A DNA stretch of 64,000 nt from contig CP141149.1 of assembly GCA_035235625.1 (NCBI GenBank), positions 28,637,753 to 28,701,752 on the forward strand, in the 5' to 3' direction. The position numbers and the translations under genes are program-made. A model generated the notes under the pieces. The model was not told the DNA's origin and did not search any database. It saw only the letters and a program-made list of their open reading frames with translations. Numbering within the stretch: position 1 is the first letter of the stretch; each line of letters starts with the position of its first letter. The DNA comes from Saururus chinensis. Lineage: Eukaryota > Streptophyta > Magnoliopsida > Piperales > Saururaceae. Shown one piece after another: positions 36,576 through 50,504 of the stretch.

Positions 36576-37017
36576 TAATGAGTTTCTTCTCGCTTTCGGC
36601 CGCTCTCTGGTGTCAGCTCGTCTAGGTCGGCCACCTTGTAGGTCCAGCTAACAGTCTCCTCTCCATTGTTAGCTGCTGGAGCCTCCAGCTTCCTCACCTT
36701 CTCCCCCAATTTGTTGGAGAGAGTGTGTTGCTTTATGCATACGTCTATCCCGCAGAGCACCGCTCCATGCACTCATTTTTTTTAAAAAAAAATTACGTAA
36801 TTTCGTCGTTTAGAATGACGAAATCAACTTAACAGAAGTCTATCTTAAAAAAACCAACACTACTTTAGAAAATATTTTTCAAAACGAATTAGTTTGATAA
36901 ATAAATTTTTTAAATATTATTTAAATAATTTATGAAATAGTTGAGATGCATCTCATCCCGTGGCCTACATCCCGCTAGTCCGTGGGATTAGCATCCCGCG
37001 GACTAGGTGCACTCGGC

Positions 37018-37030
37018 GCATATAAAAAGG
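37018..37030 (+). promoter_or_regulatory. possible TATA box of the RELCH homolog
   Basis: GCATATAAAAAGG lies about 330 bases before the ATG at 37,358, in the only clear stretch between the Pack-MULE-like element and the gene. Position and form fit a plant TATA box; no start-site evidence is available. Confidence 0.35.
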
Positions 37031-37357
37031 ATTCAAAGTTTTAATATAAAAATAAATAAAATATTATTCCTCTTCAAAAGAATATTTATAAATATACGTA
37101 TATACGTACGTACATATTATGAGGACGCATTAATTTAAGGGCCACGTCTGCCCGCTGCGCGTATTAGTTAGCACTTCCCTCGTGTTTCCACTTGGATCCT
37201 CTCCTGGCTTCAAGCTCTCTTGGGATGAAAAATGAAAATTCCAGATCCCACACTTAAATCTTCCTTTCTGATTTGAAAATCTGGAAGGCTTGTCATGCAT
37301 TGATCTGTGCTGCGATCGGTTTGAAGGCCAGTGGCCGGGGATTCGACCGATCCATCG

Positions 37358-40288
37358 ATGGATGTGGAGAAGTCGTCTCTGTGCAACTGCGTGGTGAATT
37401 TTCTCCTGGAGGAGAATTACCTGCTCTCGGCGTTCGAGCTGTTGCACGAGCTCCTGGAGGACGGTTGCGACGATCAGGCGATCCGGCTGAAGGAATTCTT
37501 TTCCAACCCCGCGCAGTTTCCGCCTGACCAGATTGCCCGCTTCAGCGCTCTCCGGGGTAAGCAGCTCGAAAATTTCTCTTGTTTTTTGGATGTAAATACT
37601 TAACGTTGCTCTGCATTCTTTAACTATTCTTGTTTTTATTGTAAATGATACCTCTGGTTTTGCATCATTATTTGATTTTCTTCGGTTGCCAAAAACTAGA
37701 GGCTGCTAAGAGAGTTGTGCTATTGAAAGGTCATTGTGAACTGAGTGCGTTTGTCGGTTTTTAAATTTTTCATTAGTTAATGGCGTCTGAGTCTTTGATT
37801 AGGGGACGATATTACTATGTTGTTTTGTCTGCTCACTCTGCCTTTTTTGCACAATCGAGAAGGAAAATTCACTTCGATCTGAACTTGGTCGATTGTTAAA
37901 CAGTACCACTTCACGTTCTGAACGTTTATCCTAAAATGTTTTTTTAGAAGAAGATTTACCTTCTGGTGGAGTGGTTCCTTTGTGCGCAAATTCATGGAAA
38001 CCTCCTTTTTTCTGCGCTAACTTAGTATGTCAGTTGCGTATACTCGTTTATCAAGATGAATTATGTTAGTCTTCGGTAATTTGTTGCTAAAAAGAGTTGG
38101 AATAGCGAATACAACATTGAGGCCAAGCGATTTATTATGCTTAGCTTGAAGTTTATTTTATCAATAACATTCAAATTCGTTTCCTTTAAAAAAAAAGCAT
38201 GTGTAATTTCTTTGCTAGCAACTAAGATGATAAAAAAATTCAAAATTTTAACCATTCTGTATATTAGGATCAATGGCACTTTTTCACTGAGAGTTTTACA
38301 TGCTTCGTCATTTTCTTCCTTTTTTTTAATTTTTAAATTTCAAACTGTTCTCATACTGAAACGCTAAGCATTTTTAGATATGACATTTCAGTTGCAGATC
38401 CTCAGAGTCTACTAGAAGAGAAAGAATCACTTGAAGAGAAATTAGCTGTTAGTGAATATGATCTCCGCTTAGCCCAAGAGGATCTTTTGAGATTAAAAGC
38501 AGAATTACAAAAGCAAGCTGGATTCAGTATTGACAGACCAAATGGTACGTATGGGATGTACTCATACATTCCATTTACCTGCATTAAACCATCGTTTCTT
38601 TTTACGTTAGATGCATTAAACAATGACACTTATTCTGCATGACTGAGCTGTATTTTATGCAAATATATGCATATATCTATCTATATACCTACGAAGAACG
38701 AGAATCTTGAATGTAGTGATAAATTCAATGGATGATTGTGCATGCATTTGAGTTCTCTTTTCCTTTGATATCTGTTTTCTTTTGAGAAGTTTGATATTCA
38801 TTGGAGTTGGTGCTATTATAACTTTTCTGATTGCTTAAGGTTAATTTCAGTTGTTTCAAATTAAAAGGCATTGATGGATTAACTGCTTGACTCTAGGAAT
38901 ATCAATGCTGTACATTTTAAGCTTTGTTTCCCGTCATATGATTCGAAATACTGATGTAGTGATTCTTTTTAATTAGTTGGCAAAGTTGATGCAAACTTTT
39001 TAATTAAAAAATTGGTAATTTTGTGTATCATTGAAAAAGGGGTATTTAACTCCATAATGAGGGGGGAAGCTTACAATCAGTTTTCTCATCTAGAAATTAG
39101 AAGATTCTACATGTAGCTTATATGAGTATGTTTGCCACTCCACATCTCCTTGCCATCATCATCATTGTCATCAACACGTTATTCCAATTATTTAGAGGTG
39201 GGATCAACATAGGAAAAAGTGATATTAATGTTTTTTACTTTTTTTTATGGATACATATAATATTGTCTTCTGACTAGCATCTTTTAGGAGGACTTGTAGG
39301 AAAACGACTGTCGGTTATGCATTGGGGAACTTATACAAAACTTATATATACAAAGCATAGTCATGGATTAAAAATTGGCTGATCTGCTTGATCTGCCAAT
39401 TTGGATGAGGTTCGGCAACTACTGACTAATTTGAGGGCTATGTTTGTTAGGTGGCAAAAAATAAGACATTATTGGTGGGAGTAGGTTTATATATTGGAAG
39501 CGGCTGATAGAAGGAGTTTGATCTAAACCTGACACCATTGATTATTATTACAATGGCTGAAGATTTATTTGATCCAAAGTCATTTTGCATTATTTGGTGC
39601 CATTCTCTGGTATCTTTAACAGAAGCTAAAAGACTATTATTAGATCTGTATTAAAAAATTTCTTAAAATGTTATTCAGTTCCAGTGAACTTTCTGATTCT
39701 TTCCATTACCTTTCCAGGATCTGATTCATCACTTTTGGCAAATGAAGGCTTCATTCGTGAACACAAAAAGAATGATGGTACCTTTATTGACTTGGGTCCT
39801 CTGAAAGACACTGAACGTAGAGACCTGAACTGTGCTGTTAAGGAATATCTGCTTTTAGCAGGTTATCGGCTAACTGCAATGACATTCTATGAGGAGGTTA
39901 GTAATGATGAGGTTATATGTTGCTTTAAATTTTATTCTTATTAATATTTGCAAAAGTACACATAGCAATAGCTAAATTGTAATGTAGTCTCATGCTCAAG
40001 GTAGTCATTGTATTTTGAAAATATAGTATTCTTTGAGATTAAAGGGATTTTAGAAAGGAGGAGCGAAGAAGGGAGGGGAGAGAAAGTTGTGTCAATTGTT
40101 AAGAGAGTATGTGGTTAAAGATTGCCCGCTACTAAGGATATTGCCATGGCATTTTATAAGGAGGTTACTGATGATTAAATTGCCATTTTTTAATATCTGT
40201 AAAAAAACATAGAGCAGTAGCTAAATAATGTCTCTCATGTTCAAGGTAGTTATAACATTGAAAGATATAGTAGTCTTGAGGTAAAGAG

Positions 40289-40323
<35 letters not shown>

Positions 40324-40375
40324 CACCGGATCTCTCTTTTGTTGGGAGGGAGGAGCTAGATCTCTTCTCTTCACC

Positions 40376-40415
<40 letters not shown>

Positions 40416-43400
40416 AGATCTCTCCTCTGTTGTCAATTGTCAAAAACAAATATATTTTCCTCCTGTTTTTATGGATAGCTGGTTGTTTTCTCCCATCTCT
40501 TGTCATATGTAATCTGTTGTGCCCCTCACCATTGATTGAACATTGAAGTGACATACTTGTTGCTGCTTTTTCTGCAGGTTACAGACCAGAACATTGATGT
40601 GTGGCAAAATTCACCCACTTGTGTGCCTGATGCTCTGCGACATTTTTATTATGAATATCTCTCATCCACTGCTGAGGGTGCCGAGGTAGTCTTATTCCTA
40701 TAGTTGACTTTTTTACATAAGTTTTACAGAAGGATAACCACATATGAGAATTCTCTGATGATCGCTTACTGTAAAGATTGTGTGTTGCACATACATAAAC
40801 TGTTAGTCAGTGTCTCAAAGCCCACTTGTTTAGAACTTTGATGATATATACTCCCTCTGCCCCATTTCATTTTGGTTTTCTACTGTTATATATTATGGCT
40901 AATGGTAACTGTGACGGGTATTCTGTGCATGGAGAGCACTTAATATCTGTGCCAAAACGTTACAATTATATCCGTGGCTGCTCTGCTGCAGGAGAAGGTC
41001 ACCATTCTTCGAGAGAGAGATGCATTGATGGAGACAAATGGTAAACTTAATCTTGAAAAGGAATCGTTATTGAAATACAAAGATTTGGCTGATAATCAGA
41101 TTGCCACATTGACAAAGTCTTTAGAGACTGCCCAGAAAGACCTTAAAGACCAGGAGAATCTGGTATGTATCCTCCTCTTTCAAAACTTGTGCATTCCGGT
41201 CTTTATATTCCTTCATTGGGGTGTATTTTTCTTATTTTATCATCTTCTAACATTAGAATTTAGATGAGGTGGCTTGATAATAACAAAATTATGTGATTTG
41301 TTATAGGTGCAAAGCTTAAAGCGGGCAGTTGAACAGGAAAGGAAACAATTGAATGATTGCAGAGTGGAAATAACTTCACTTAAGATGCAAATAGAAGGTT
41401 CTCGGTCCAGTCAAGGGTGGCTAAGTGGAGATGCTGAACATGAGGCTGAAATAAAATCTTTGCAGATGGAAGTAGAAAATTTAAACGTGCAAAACTCTTG
41501 TTGTAGAAATTCTGTAGAGTCTGCTGATCACGGCAATGATAATACTCAGACAAAAGAGGTTGTTGAAATACTTGAAGATAAAGCTAGCATATGTCCCCCT
41601 GAAGAGTCAACTTCTTGGGTTCAAGACAATAACCTTTATGAAAATCAGTCGTCTGAGGTCAACATGGATTTTTCTGATAATATTGAAAATCAGTTTCCAT
41701 TATTTACTTCAAATTATAATGATAAAAGTACGAATAATTATAATAATGGCTCCCCTTCTGAAAAAGATGATGTTACCTACAACAATGATTTGAGATTGTC
41801 GCAAATTGCTGGTCAGAATACTAATGAAGAAAGCCCAAAGAGGGAAACTGCTTTGCAAAATATGGTAAGATTATGTAAAGACACTTAAAGGTCACATTCT
41901 GAATTTTATTTCAACTCTCTATTGTCATCATTGTTCTCTGGAACAGGGGTTGAAAACCATTCAGATACTTTCAGATGCTCTTCCTAAGATTGTTCCCTAC
42001 GTTCTGATCAACCATCGGGAGGTTTGATTTTGAAGTATATGTTTCCTTTTTTATTTCATTTTGTAACGGCCTTTGACATATGGTTTTTATCTTCAGGAGC
42101 TACTTCCTTTGATAATGTGTGCTATTGAGTGCCATCCAAATAGCAACACACGAGATTCTTTAACACATACTTTGTTCAATTTAATTAAACGACCAGATGA
42201 ACAGCAAAGACGGATTATAATGGATGTAAGTTTACCATCTAAAACTCATGCATATATACTGTATGTGTTTCTTGTCATTCTCACTAAACTCTCATTGACA
42301 GACTGAAGATGATGTTACCTTAACCATATCCATTTTTTGTTTTAGGCCTGTGTTACACTAGCTAAGAATGTAGGTGAAATGAGAACTGAAACGGAACTGC
42401 TTCCACAGTGCTGGGAACAGGTGAAATTCTTCTTCAACAGCATACTGCTCATGTCTTTATTAAGGAACTATTTCTTAAATCAAGTTCATTGTATCAACAT
42501 TCTATTTGTCGGGCTACAGATCAATCACATGTACGAGGAGCGTCGACTTCTTGTTGCTCAATCATGTGGAGAGCTTGCAGAGTTTGTGCGGCCTGAGATT
42601 CGTGACTCTCTCATATTGTCAATTTTGCAACAACTGGTGGAGGATTCTGCAACAGTTGTACGGGAGGCTGCTGCGCATAACCTAGCATTGCTGCTTCCAC
42701 TCTTCCCAAATATGGACAAATATTTCAAGGTCAGCCTCACTATATAGGCTCAAGAGGCCATCATGGAGCAGAAAACTGACTTCACAGATTTGTCTGCAAT
42801 GTAAGCTCTAGAACAGGGTGAAAAGAAACATACTTATGATTTTGGAAATGGATGAGAGAGAGGCCTTTCCTTCATCACAGTGTTAAGCCATTCAAATAAT
42901 GCTTAAAAATTAATAAAATTTCCATATCTCATATTGGTTTTCCTTTGTAGGTTGAGGAGTTGATGTTTCAATTGGTATGTGATCCCTCTGGTGTGGTGGT
43001 GGACACTTCATTGAGAGAATTAGTTCCTGTGGTCATAAGTTGGGGAAACAAATTAGATCATGTTCTTCGTGTCTCACTCTCCCATATCTTGAGTTCTGCT
43101 CAGGTATGTCTTCCTACTAAGCAAGATGCTTTATGTGCATGTGAGCAAACTGTTACATTCCATCGACATCTTGGAGGAAATTTTTTGTTAAATCTCTTCC
43201 AGTTTGTCAATCTCTTTGCTAATGTTCATCTTGTGATTTGGCAGAGGTGTCCACCACTTTCAGGAGTTGAGGGTTCAGTGGAGAGTCATTTTCGTGTCTT
43301 GGGAGAACGAGAGCGTTGGAATATTGATGTGTTGCTTCGGATGCTGGTGGAATTGCTTCCTGTGATGCACCAAAGAACAATAGACACATGTCCATTTCCT

Positions 43401-46400
43401 TCTTCGGGTCTAGAAAAAGTAGAATTCATCTTTTCTACCTCTCTATTAGAATTGTATGCAAGGTATCCTTTAATACTAATCCCTAAATCTATCAGCTTAA
43501 ACAGGGCTGTGTTTTAGCTATTTCATAGTTTTCAGATATAAGTTCTTACCAATACATCTTGAATTTGTCCTGTTAGGGAGCAAGTGGACTGGCTTGCTTT
43601 TGATTGGATTCATGTGGACTGTTTCCCGGGTTTGATTGATCTTGCTTGCTTGCTGCCCCAGAAGGAAGACAACCTTAGGATTCGAATTACGAAGGTATGA
43701 GACGCTGCACCAGAGACCGTCGTCTCCTTATCCATCTATTAGCTATTTATGCATGATTATGAACATTTGCCTTCCAACTGTAAACAAATTAATTTGAATG
43801 CAGTTTTTGTTGGCGGTATCTAAGTTGTTTGGTGACCAGTACACGAACCACATCATGCTGCCTGTGTTCTTAGTAGCTGTCGGGGATAGTGCTGATTTGA
43901 AAATGTTCCCATTGTCTACCGAGCCTAGAATCAGAGGTATGAAACAACGTCAGATGAAAAATTTTCAGTGTAAAGTGAAGCTCTTTGTTTGTTCCTGATA
44001 CGCAAATCTGAAAAGATTCCCAGAAATTTCACTTGTGTAATTCATGTAACTGTAATTTGCAGGCTTGCGACCAAAAACTGCATTAGCTAGGAGGCTTGCT
44101 ATTATGTGTGTCCTTCCACTTCTATTTGCGGGTATTTTGGGTAGGAGGAGCGAACAGCTTGTAGAGTACTTGAGAAAAATGTTAGTACCAAATTCCGTGA
44201 GTGATGGCTCCTGGTCTACCTACCAAACAGCTGAGCTTATTGATGCTTTTCGCTTCCTTTGGTTAGTCATCAATTCTGGTCAGATCTAGTTTATCTTTTG
44301 AGGGCCATGAAAGCTAACGGCATTTTCCTTTCTTCAGTACCTTTGAAGAACATCATGGAATCATTTTTAATATATTATGGGAGATGGTAGTTAGCTCCAA
44401 CATTGACATGAAGATCCGTGCTGCCAATCTGTTGAAAGTCCTTGTGAGCTTCACTATTTTAATAATTTTTCCGTTCTATGTGAGTTACCTGTGCATGCTT
44501 AATGAATTTATTGTTCCTTTGGATAGGTCCCACATGTTGATGAGAAAGTTGCTTCAACTCAGGTTTTGCCTGCCCTAGTTACTCTGGGATCTGATCAAAA
44601 CCTCAATGTAAAATATGCAAGTATAGATGCCTTTGGAGCCGTTGCTCAGAACTTCAAAAATAACATGGTGATTTTTGTTATTGTTTTAAAAATGTGTACT
44701 TTGTGTAATTGTCTGTGCACCATGGCTGACAAGCATTTGTTCATTTAGATTGTTGATAAGATACGTGTCCAGATGGATGCTTTCTTAGAAGATGGCTCTC
44801 ATGAAGCCACTATTGCTGTTATCCGTTCATTAGTGGTGGCTGTGCCAAATACGACAGAAAGGTTGCGAGATTATATCCTCTATTACTGAAGGTTTTCAGT
44901 TTCGTTTAGTTGTTACACAGAAAAAATTTGATATGGTCACGTTTGAATTTTTCAAGTCAAAATCTGTTTCAAGATTATCAAACACGGTTTATATACCAGG
45001 TTCAGCCATTGTCCATGTCCGGTTGACTTACCCTTTTAAAACGCACTCATGTGTCTTATTTCAGAAACTGAAAAGAAAAGTGAAAGTCTCAGTAATTTAA
45101 CCTTTTTGTGTGAAAATAGAATTAGTCTTCTGGATGTTAGGACTTTTCTATGAAACCGTTACTTTTTTTTTTCCATCTTTCCCCGGGTTTTTTCTTCTTT
45201 TCTTAGTTTCCTCACTTCTCTTCCTTCTTGGGCAAATAAGGCTTAAAGGAGGAGATGAACTTACTCTACTTTTAACATGCATTCAATGATTCAATTATAA
45301 AAATAACTCCTTGTGGATTAATTTACTGTCCGCACCAGGGGAAAGCCAAACCAACCTGCATGGATGGTTGACCACTCGACCAAAGTTTCAGGTCCAACTG
45401 GTCCACTAAGATTTAGGGGAATCAATTTGCCCAGCACTAAATTGACTTCCTGGTGAACCTGCAGATATTGTTCACGTTTGAATTGGGTCAAGGACTAAGT
45501 TTATTTGTTCTTTTCATGGGTCAACTTTAACAGAACAATAATTTGTTTCCTTGACATTTTGCACATCTTCTATCCAAGATTTTCCATCTCACATCAGTTT
45601 CAATTCAAGGAAGTGATATCATGCGCCAACGTGAGAGAGCAAATGCCTTTTGTGAATCTATCCGTGCATTGGACGCCACAGGTTTGCTCGTCTTTCATGT
45701 ATTGTTCCTTCTTTTTTCTGTATTCTATAAACTATTTTGAGCCGTTTTTTATAACACTGACCATATCTGGTCAGACCTAATATGCTGAAGGATAAGCTTC
45801 TTTTTGAATGTCCAAAATGTTTCCACGAAGTAATTTTTCAGAATCTGTTCAGCTTGGTCTTGACTTGTTCTGTTGTAAACTGATGTTTGATTATTGCACA
45901 CCATTATGGCTATATAGGGTACGGTTCTAATACTGTATATGTTTGTGGGATAAAACTGTGTATATATATGTTCATGGGTGCATTCAACCAATTCCCACTC
46001 GTCCAAGTTATTGTCAGTGCCTTTATCCTGCTTTTTGATGCAGATCTTCCAGCAACAAGCGTTCGAGAGTACCTCTTACCAGCAATTAACAACTTGCTGA
46101 AGGACCCTGATGCACTTGATCCAGCACATAAGGAAGCCTTAGAAATTATAATGAGAGAAAGATCTGGCGGTACATTTGAAACTATTAGTAAAGTGATGGG
46201 TTCTCACCTCGGCATTCCATCATCAATGAGCAGTTTGTTTGGCGAAGGTGGGCTTCTAGGCAAAAAGGAAATCACAGATCACCCTCCTGAACCAATTACA
46301 TCTTCACCACTGCCAACGACCCCACAGGCCCTAGCAGAAGATACGAGATTTAGACGTATCATGAGGGGAAATTTTGGTGACATGTTGAGGGGCAAAGGGA

Positions 46401-46432
46401 AAAGTCAAGAAGAGAACTCCCAAAGTCAGTAA
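37358..46432 (+). CDS. RELCH (KIAA1468) homolog: LisH, coiled-coil and HEAT-repeat protein, 20 exons
   Basis: Exons: 37358-37556, 38398-38544, 39718-39896, 40578-40685, 40992-41162, 41307-41864, 41947-42021, 42097-42225, 42346-42420, 42520-42729, 42951-43103, 43245-43462, 43577-43694, 43804-43936, 44063-44261, 44338-44443, 44527-44667, 44749-44872, 45565-45681, 46044-46432. Phases agree throughout (3,549 nt, 1,182 residues; human RELCH has about 1,216). Two LisH motifs (about residues 7-36, LCNCVVNFLLEENYLLSAFELL, and about 149-178, DLNCAVKEYLLLAGYRLTAMTFYEE), coiled coils (about 67-115 and 212-330) and HEAT repeats from about 455 to 1,100, ending near LPAINNLLKDPDALDPAHKEAL. Human RELCH binds Rab11 and helps move cholesterol from recycling endosomes to the trans-Golgi; the plant role is inferred. 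Intron 18 is of the AT-AC minor class. Confidence 0.92.
40291..40409. repeat. (GT)n(GA)n and (GA)n microsatellites in RELCH intron 3
   Basis: A (GT)7(GA)9 run at about 40,291-40,323 and a (GA)16 run at about 40,378-40,409, each followed by a short related segment (CACCGGATCTCTC / GCATTAGATCTCTC). This suggests a local duplication. Confidence 0.85.
44873..45564 (+). other. U12-type AT-AC intron (intron 18 of the RELCH homolog)
   Basis: The intron begins ATATCCTC and ends GCAC. TTCCTTGAC, the minor-spliceosome branch-site consensus, lies at 45,547-45,555, with the branch A at 45,554, 10 bases before the end. Splicing here joins GAT-T to AT-CTT and gives RLRDYLLSKIFHLTS, the family sequence. 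No GT-AG pair nearby does so: reading on from the donor meets a stop within three codons. The intron is 692 bases long. Confidence 0.9.
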
Positions 46433-49400
46433 GGCCTATTATTGAGAAGTCCCAACAAAGCCAATTATTTCTTATTCGTTTTTGGCTATAGCTAATGTCA
46501 GCAGAAGTGTGATAAGCACCCTCCGGGGCATCAGTGAATATGAACTTAAGGTAATTGTCCTGTTGTTTTGGCTAAGGAAGTGAAACAAAACTTGTAGCGG
46601 TTTCTACTTGTAATGTGGAATGTTCATTTGCCATGACAGTCAAATAAGTATTTATTTTGCTTCCAGTGATGGTGGACGCTCCTTATGAAGGAGAAGCATG
46701 AAAACAATTTCAGTCCTTTTATCTGCTTTGTATTTCGTATTGAAATTCATAGAAGAACGCCTTGGCCTGGTATAAAATTTTCTTTGAGCTGTTTCTATTC
46801 TGAACAATTTCAGTTCCTTTTATATGTACTAACGTTTAGTTTTTTTTATTTGTTATTTTTTTACTTAATGTATTAACGTATAGCTGAACTACTTGTATTA
46901 CTCGTCTATAGCGGGAGTTAATTAGTCTGATGGTTGACAATGAAGTTTGGGCGCCTTCCAAGTGCTACTTTGGAGCAGGAACGTAGTAACTTTTTTCTGG
47001 GACGGACCTCTGTATTGTCAGAAGACCCGTTAGGGCACCTGGTGATACAACTTGTCCTACCATCAAATATTCGTTAACTACTTGGTCTCTAGTTTCGGGT
47101 GGAAAAATGCTCCGGTAATGTCTGGTTTGTGGTTGGAATTCTGCCATTTACTGTGGGAAGGTTTCCTTGCATGTTTGCGGTTGAACAGCGAAGATTACTA
47201 TGGAGGAGGTGCAACAAGTTCACTAGTTTAGGATGTGATTCATGTCTCTTGCTTCTACTCTCCTTAAAATGTTTCTCGGCGTCGATCATGTGTCCTGGCT
47301 CTCTATTGATTTACATAGAACGTAAATGCATCATAAGCATGTTCCAATTTCAAATACGCTTCTAAACCGACTTCATTACTTTTCTTTTGACTTGTTATAT
47401 CTGTTTATGGGTTTGAGGCTCCAAATTTACTTTATCTGTCTCATTGCTTCTTCTCAAAGCCTTATACGGCTCTAATTCTACCAGTATTAAACTTTTCTCC
47501 AAGAAAGTTAACAACGAGACAGGCTCTCAAAACAAACATGTTTAATGAACTCCAGGGTTGTCGATTGCAATTGCCTAGTCCACATGTTCACAACCTCATT
47601 TGCATGTGCAATCTTTACATGCTGTCGTATCTCATTTTCCTGTTCCATGCACGGAGCCTTACATTGGGAAGAGCCTTACAGTATAAACTGTTAAAATTCT
47701 CGAGTAGGAGTAATTCCGATCCTAATAGCATACCATCAATGGATGCCTTTCTTTACTTGCAACCTGAAGGCAGCATTGATGCCAAACATTCATTTTCTCA
47801 TAGTGGTGAGAATGATCAGCATCTCGCATGCTAATCGTATAAAGATTTTCCTATATGAAGCTAAAGGTTGCTGTCAATGGCGTAGGACTGGGGGTTGGAA
47901 GAGAAGTCTAGAATCCTTAGGAAGAAGAGCATAAAGTGAAAGATCACTTAAAGAAGGACTAGGACTGGCGAGGGAGGAAAGATGTGATCCGAGGATTGCG
48001 AGTTTTGCATGCAAGTGAGGGGGCCACATTGATTGCACCTTGCTCCTGCTGGAGTGGTCCCCTCATTTATAACCAATCCACTTCTCAATACATTCTTGTC
48101 ATCGATCACGATACTTGGAATATGTTAACAGGGGGCCATTCTAATACTCTATAGTCGTACTGTATGGTCTTTGGCCATTAGTATACAGCTCGTTAAGGAC
48201 AGTGGGGAGGCAGCTGGCCAGCAGAGCTCGACTTTAACAGCAGTTGGGCGTTTGTGGAATGGCATCATTATTATAGTTTTAAATAGCAAATTCAGTTTGA
48301 GGATGGAGTCATTCCATGTGATGATTTGCTTTTTGTTCTTTGGAGTTGAGTGAATAGTTCCTTTCTTCGTAAGTTGTGACCCGTGACTTGCGAAGAGGGC
48401 TTGCCGGTTATGACTCATGAGTGGGTACGGTAATGATCAATGGAAAGCGCGACGAAGTCCACAATCTACAAACATCTTTACCAGTCACCACTTTATCGGT
48501 TGGTTAGGCAATTGGCTAGAAGTGAATATTGGCCAAAAGATCAGAAGTCAGATCTAGGTTGGCAAATGTTCGACTGTTGGTGAGTTTTCAGTTCCCCTAG
48601 ATATGATATGTAGAAAGGTTGCGTCGGTGGGTGCAAAAGGGAGGAGGGGAACATGGTTTCTCTTTCAAGTGTGTTCGTCGTGTTAACGTCGTCTTTGACT
48701 GCCAAATCCTGGTGGAGAACCCCAGCTGGCTGGAGGCACAGATACCAATCACAGACTACATTGAGATTTGATAAAGATGATGAGTTTGAAAGTTGTAACG
48801 TTGGGGAACTTTGAAAAGTGGAGGTAACAGAAGAAGAATGGAACGAACGAGTGCACCCAAGCCAGGACAGGGGACTTTGACCCTTTTGATCAATTTGAAT
48901 TTAATCAGAAAACGCTTGCATTGTTCTCATTTGTTGAACTAGGAAGACCTTGAAAAACGATACAGATGATAATTAGCTGTTGATTGAGTTTTACTTCAAT
49001 AAAGCCATGTCCAACGTGATACTTGGACCCCTTGCATCCAGCCATCAAAGCAGGACCAGCCACATGTGGGCCTCTTAACTTCCCTTGCGCTGACCTTCAA
49101 ATTTGAATACAATACAAACCCACTGCATAGTGCCCACGCCAAGTTTTCACACTTGGTTTGGATGCTTATTGTTTAGCACTTACAATGTGTTGACTGTAGC
49201 GGCCAAATGTGGGTGGTTTCACCAAAACGGAGCCAAGCACAACTCGGCCATGTGCCAAATTCAGGCTTCTGATTAAACAATGGGAGGAAACACAGAGAGA
49301 TGTACAACAAGCGTTGAAAGAATTTATGTCTGTATCTTATTCTTCCACATAGGGATAATTAATCTAATGGAACATGAACGGAACTCAAGGATATAGAGGT

Positions 49401-50504
49401 GAGGTCCGCACTCAGCACCAATGGCTTCTTTAATCGATGAGTTGTCTGGCTCTAGCATCAAAGAATGCCATGACTTTACGCGACCAAAAAGGGATGCCCT
49501 CATAATCTACGCTCCTCTTTTTGATTACTTACAAAAAACAGAACATGCAACGAAATGTAAGCAAAACAACCAGTGGAATCAAATGGGAAACCCTCCCCCC
49601 TGTTTTCTTCCATTCTGACTTCCTTACGCCCTCAGAAACGCGGTGGGCTGCTTCTTCCTCTTGGTTGTTGCTCCAGTAGAATCAATTAAGTGTACGTATC
49701 ATCATGCGACATAATCCACCACTTCCAACCTCCCATTCGCACTATAAGGTCACAGATTGTAATTGTGGCGTGGTCATATGACTCATATTACATATGTGGT
49801 GCTGGTGCCAACTCTTATCTCGCAAGACACACGTGATAAATAAACAGCAGAGTAGAGTACAAGGAAATCGACTTGACTGAGATTCCATATGACTGCTGGA
49901 CAAGTCCTGAATTGAGTTGAGAGACAGTTCAGACGGCCGGGGAGACGAATTGACGAACAAGTCCGTATACAACCAGTGCAATCACGCCAACTTGTTACAG
50001 AATGTCATCAAAGAAGAAAAAAAAATTCTACTACTTACAACAGAATGTTTGGCAAGCAGCTCAGATACCACTAATCAGTCAAAATTAACAGCTCATTAAT
50101 CTTCCATCATTATTAAATACTGTACAAATTTGGGTCTCTGTCACCATCATGCAAATTTTTTTTTGTTACTTTGATGCGACTTATCATATTTTCGAGTAAG
50201 ATCGAATATAATCCAAGATATTCGTATTTTCATATCCATCTTGCATCTCTCCATGTAAATTTTTTTTTTCATAATTTCCATCCATCCCAGGTAAGGTGGA
50301 TTGCGTTCCTGATAATCCAATATCTCCTCCTTCCCAAAAGTGTAAAGTCAAATCCACTGTGACTTGATACAAGCGAGCACAGCCCCAGACTTGTTTATCT
50401 GTGAGACGTAGAGAATAGCAGTATCCTTGTCTGTAGCTCTTTCACTGTTTCACCCACCCAAGCCCACTTTTGTTCTTTTCTTCCACGGAGTCATACCACC
50501 AATA
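46433..50504. other. intergenic, no gene recognised
   Basis: The first few hundred bases should hold the 3' UTR of the RELCH homolog, and the last 150 or so the 5' UTR of the RING gene. No other gene or element was recognised. Confidence 0.45.

Larger units (their letters stand above)
34484..36931. mobile_element. Pack-MULE-like element carrying two host gene fragments
   Basis: About 2.45 kb bounded by inverted repeats of roughly 90 bases. Left (34,484-34,572) and right read backwards (36,931-36,845) share AAATTATTTAAATAAT at the outer edge and AAATATTTTCTAAAGTAGT(A/G)TTGGTTTT at the inner edge. Subterminal blocks GGAATGACGAAATCAA / TAGAATGACGAAATCAA occur on both sides. Between the repeats lie GC-rich fragments of a thaumatin-like gene (minus) and an F-box/kelch gene (plus), and no transposase. 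Long AT-rich inverted ends with captured GC-rich gene pieces fit a Pack-MULE. The expected 9-base target duplication is not evident (ACGAAGGGA against ATGAAATAG). Confidence 0.7.

Noticed and set aside
34475-36940. ACGAAGGGA / ATGAAATAG as a 9-base target duplication of the Pack-MULE-like element
   Set aside because: Too few matches to count as a target duplication.
40850-40885. CTCCCTCTGCCCCATTTCATTTTGG as a Stowaway element in RELCH intron 4
   Set aside because: Only one end-like segment is present; no inverted partner was found nearby.
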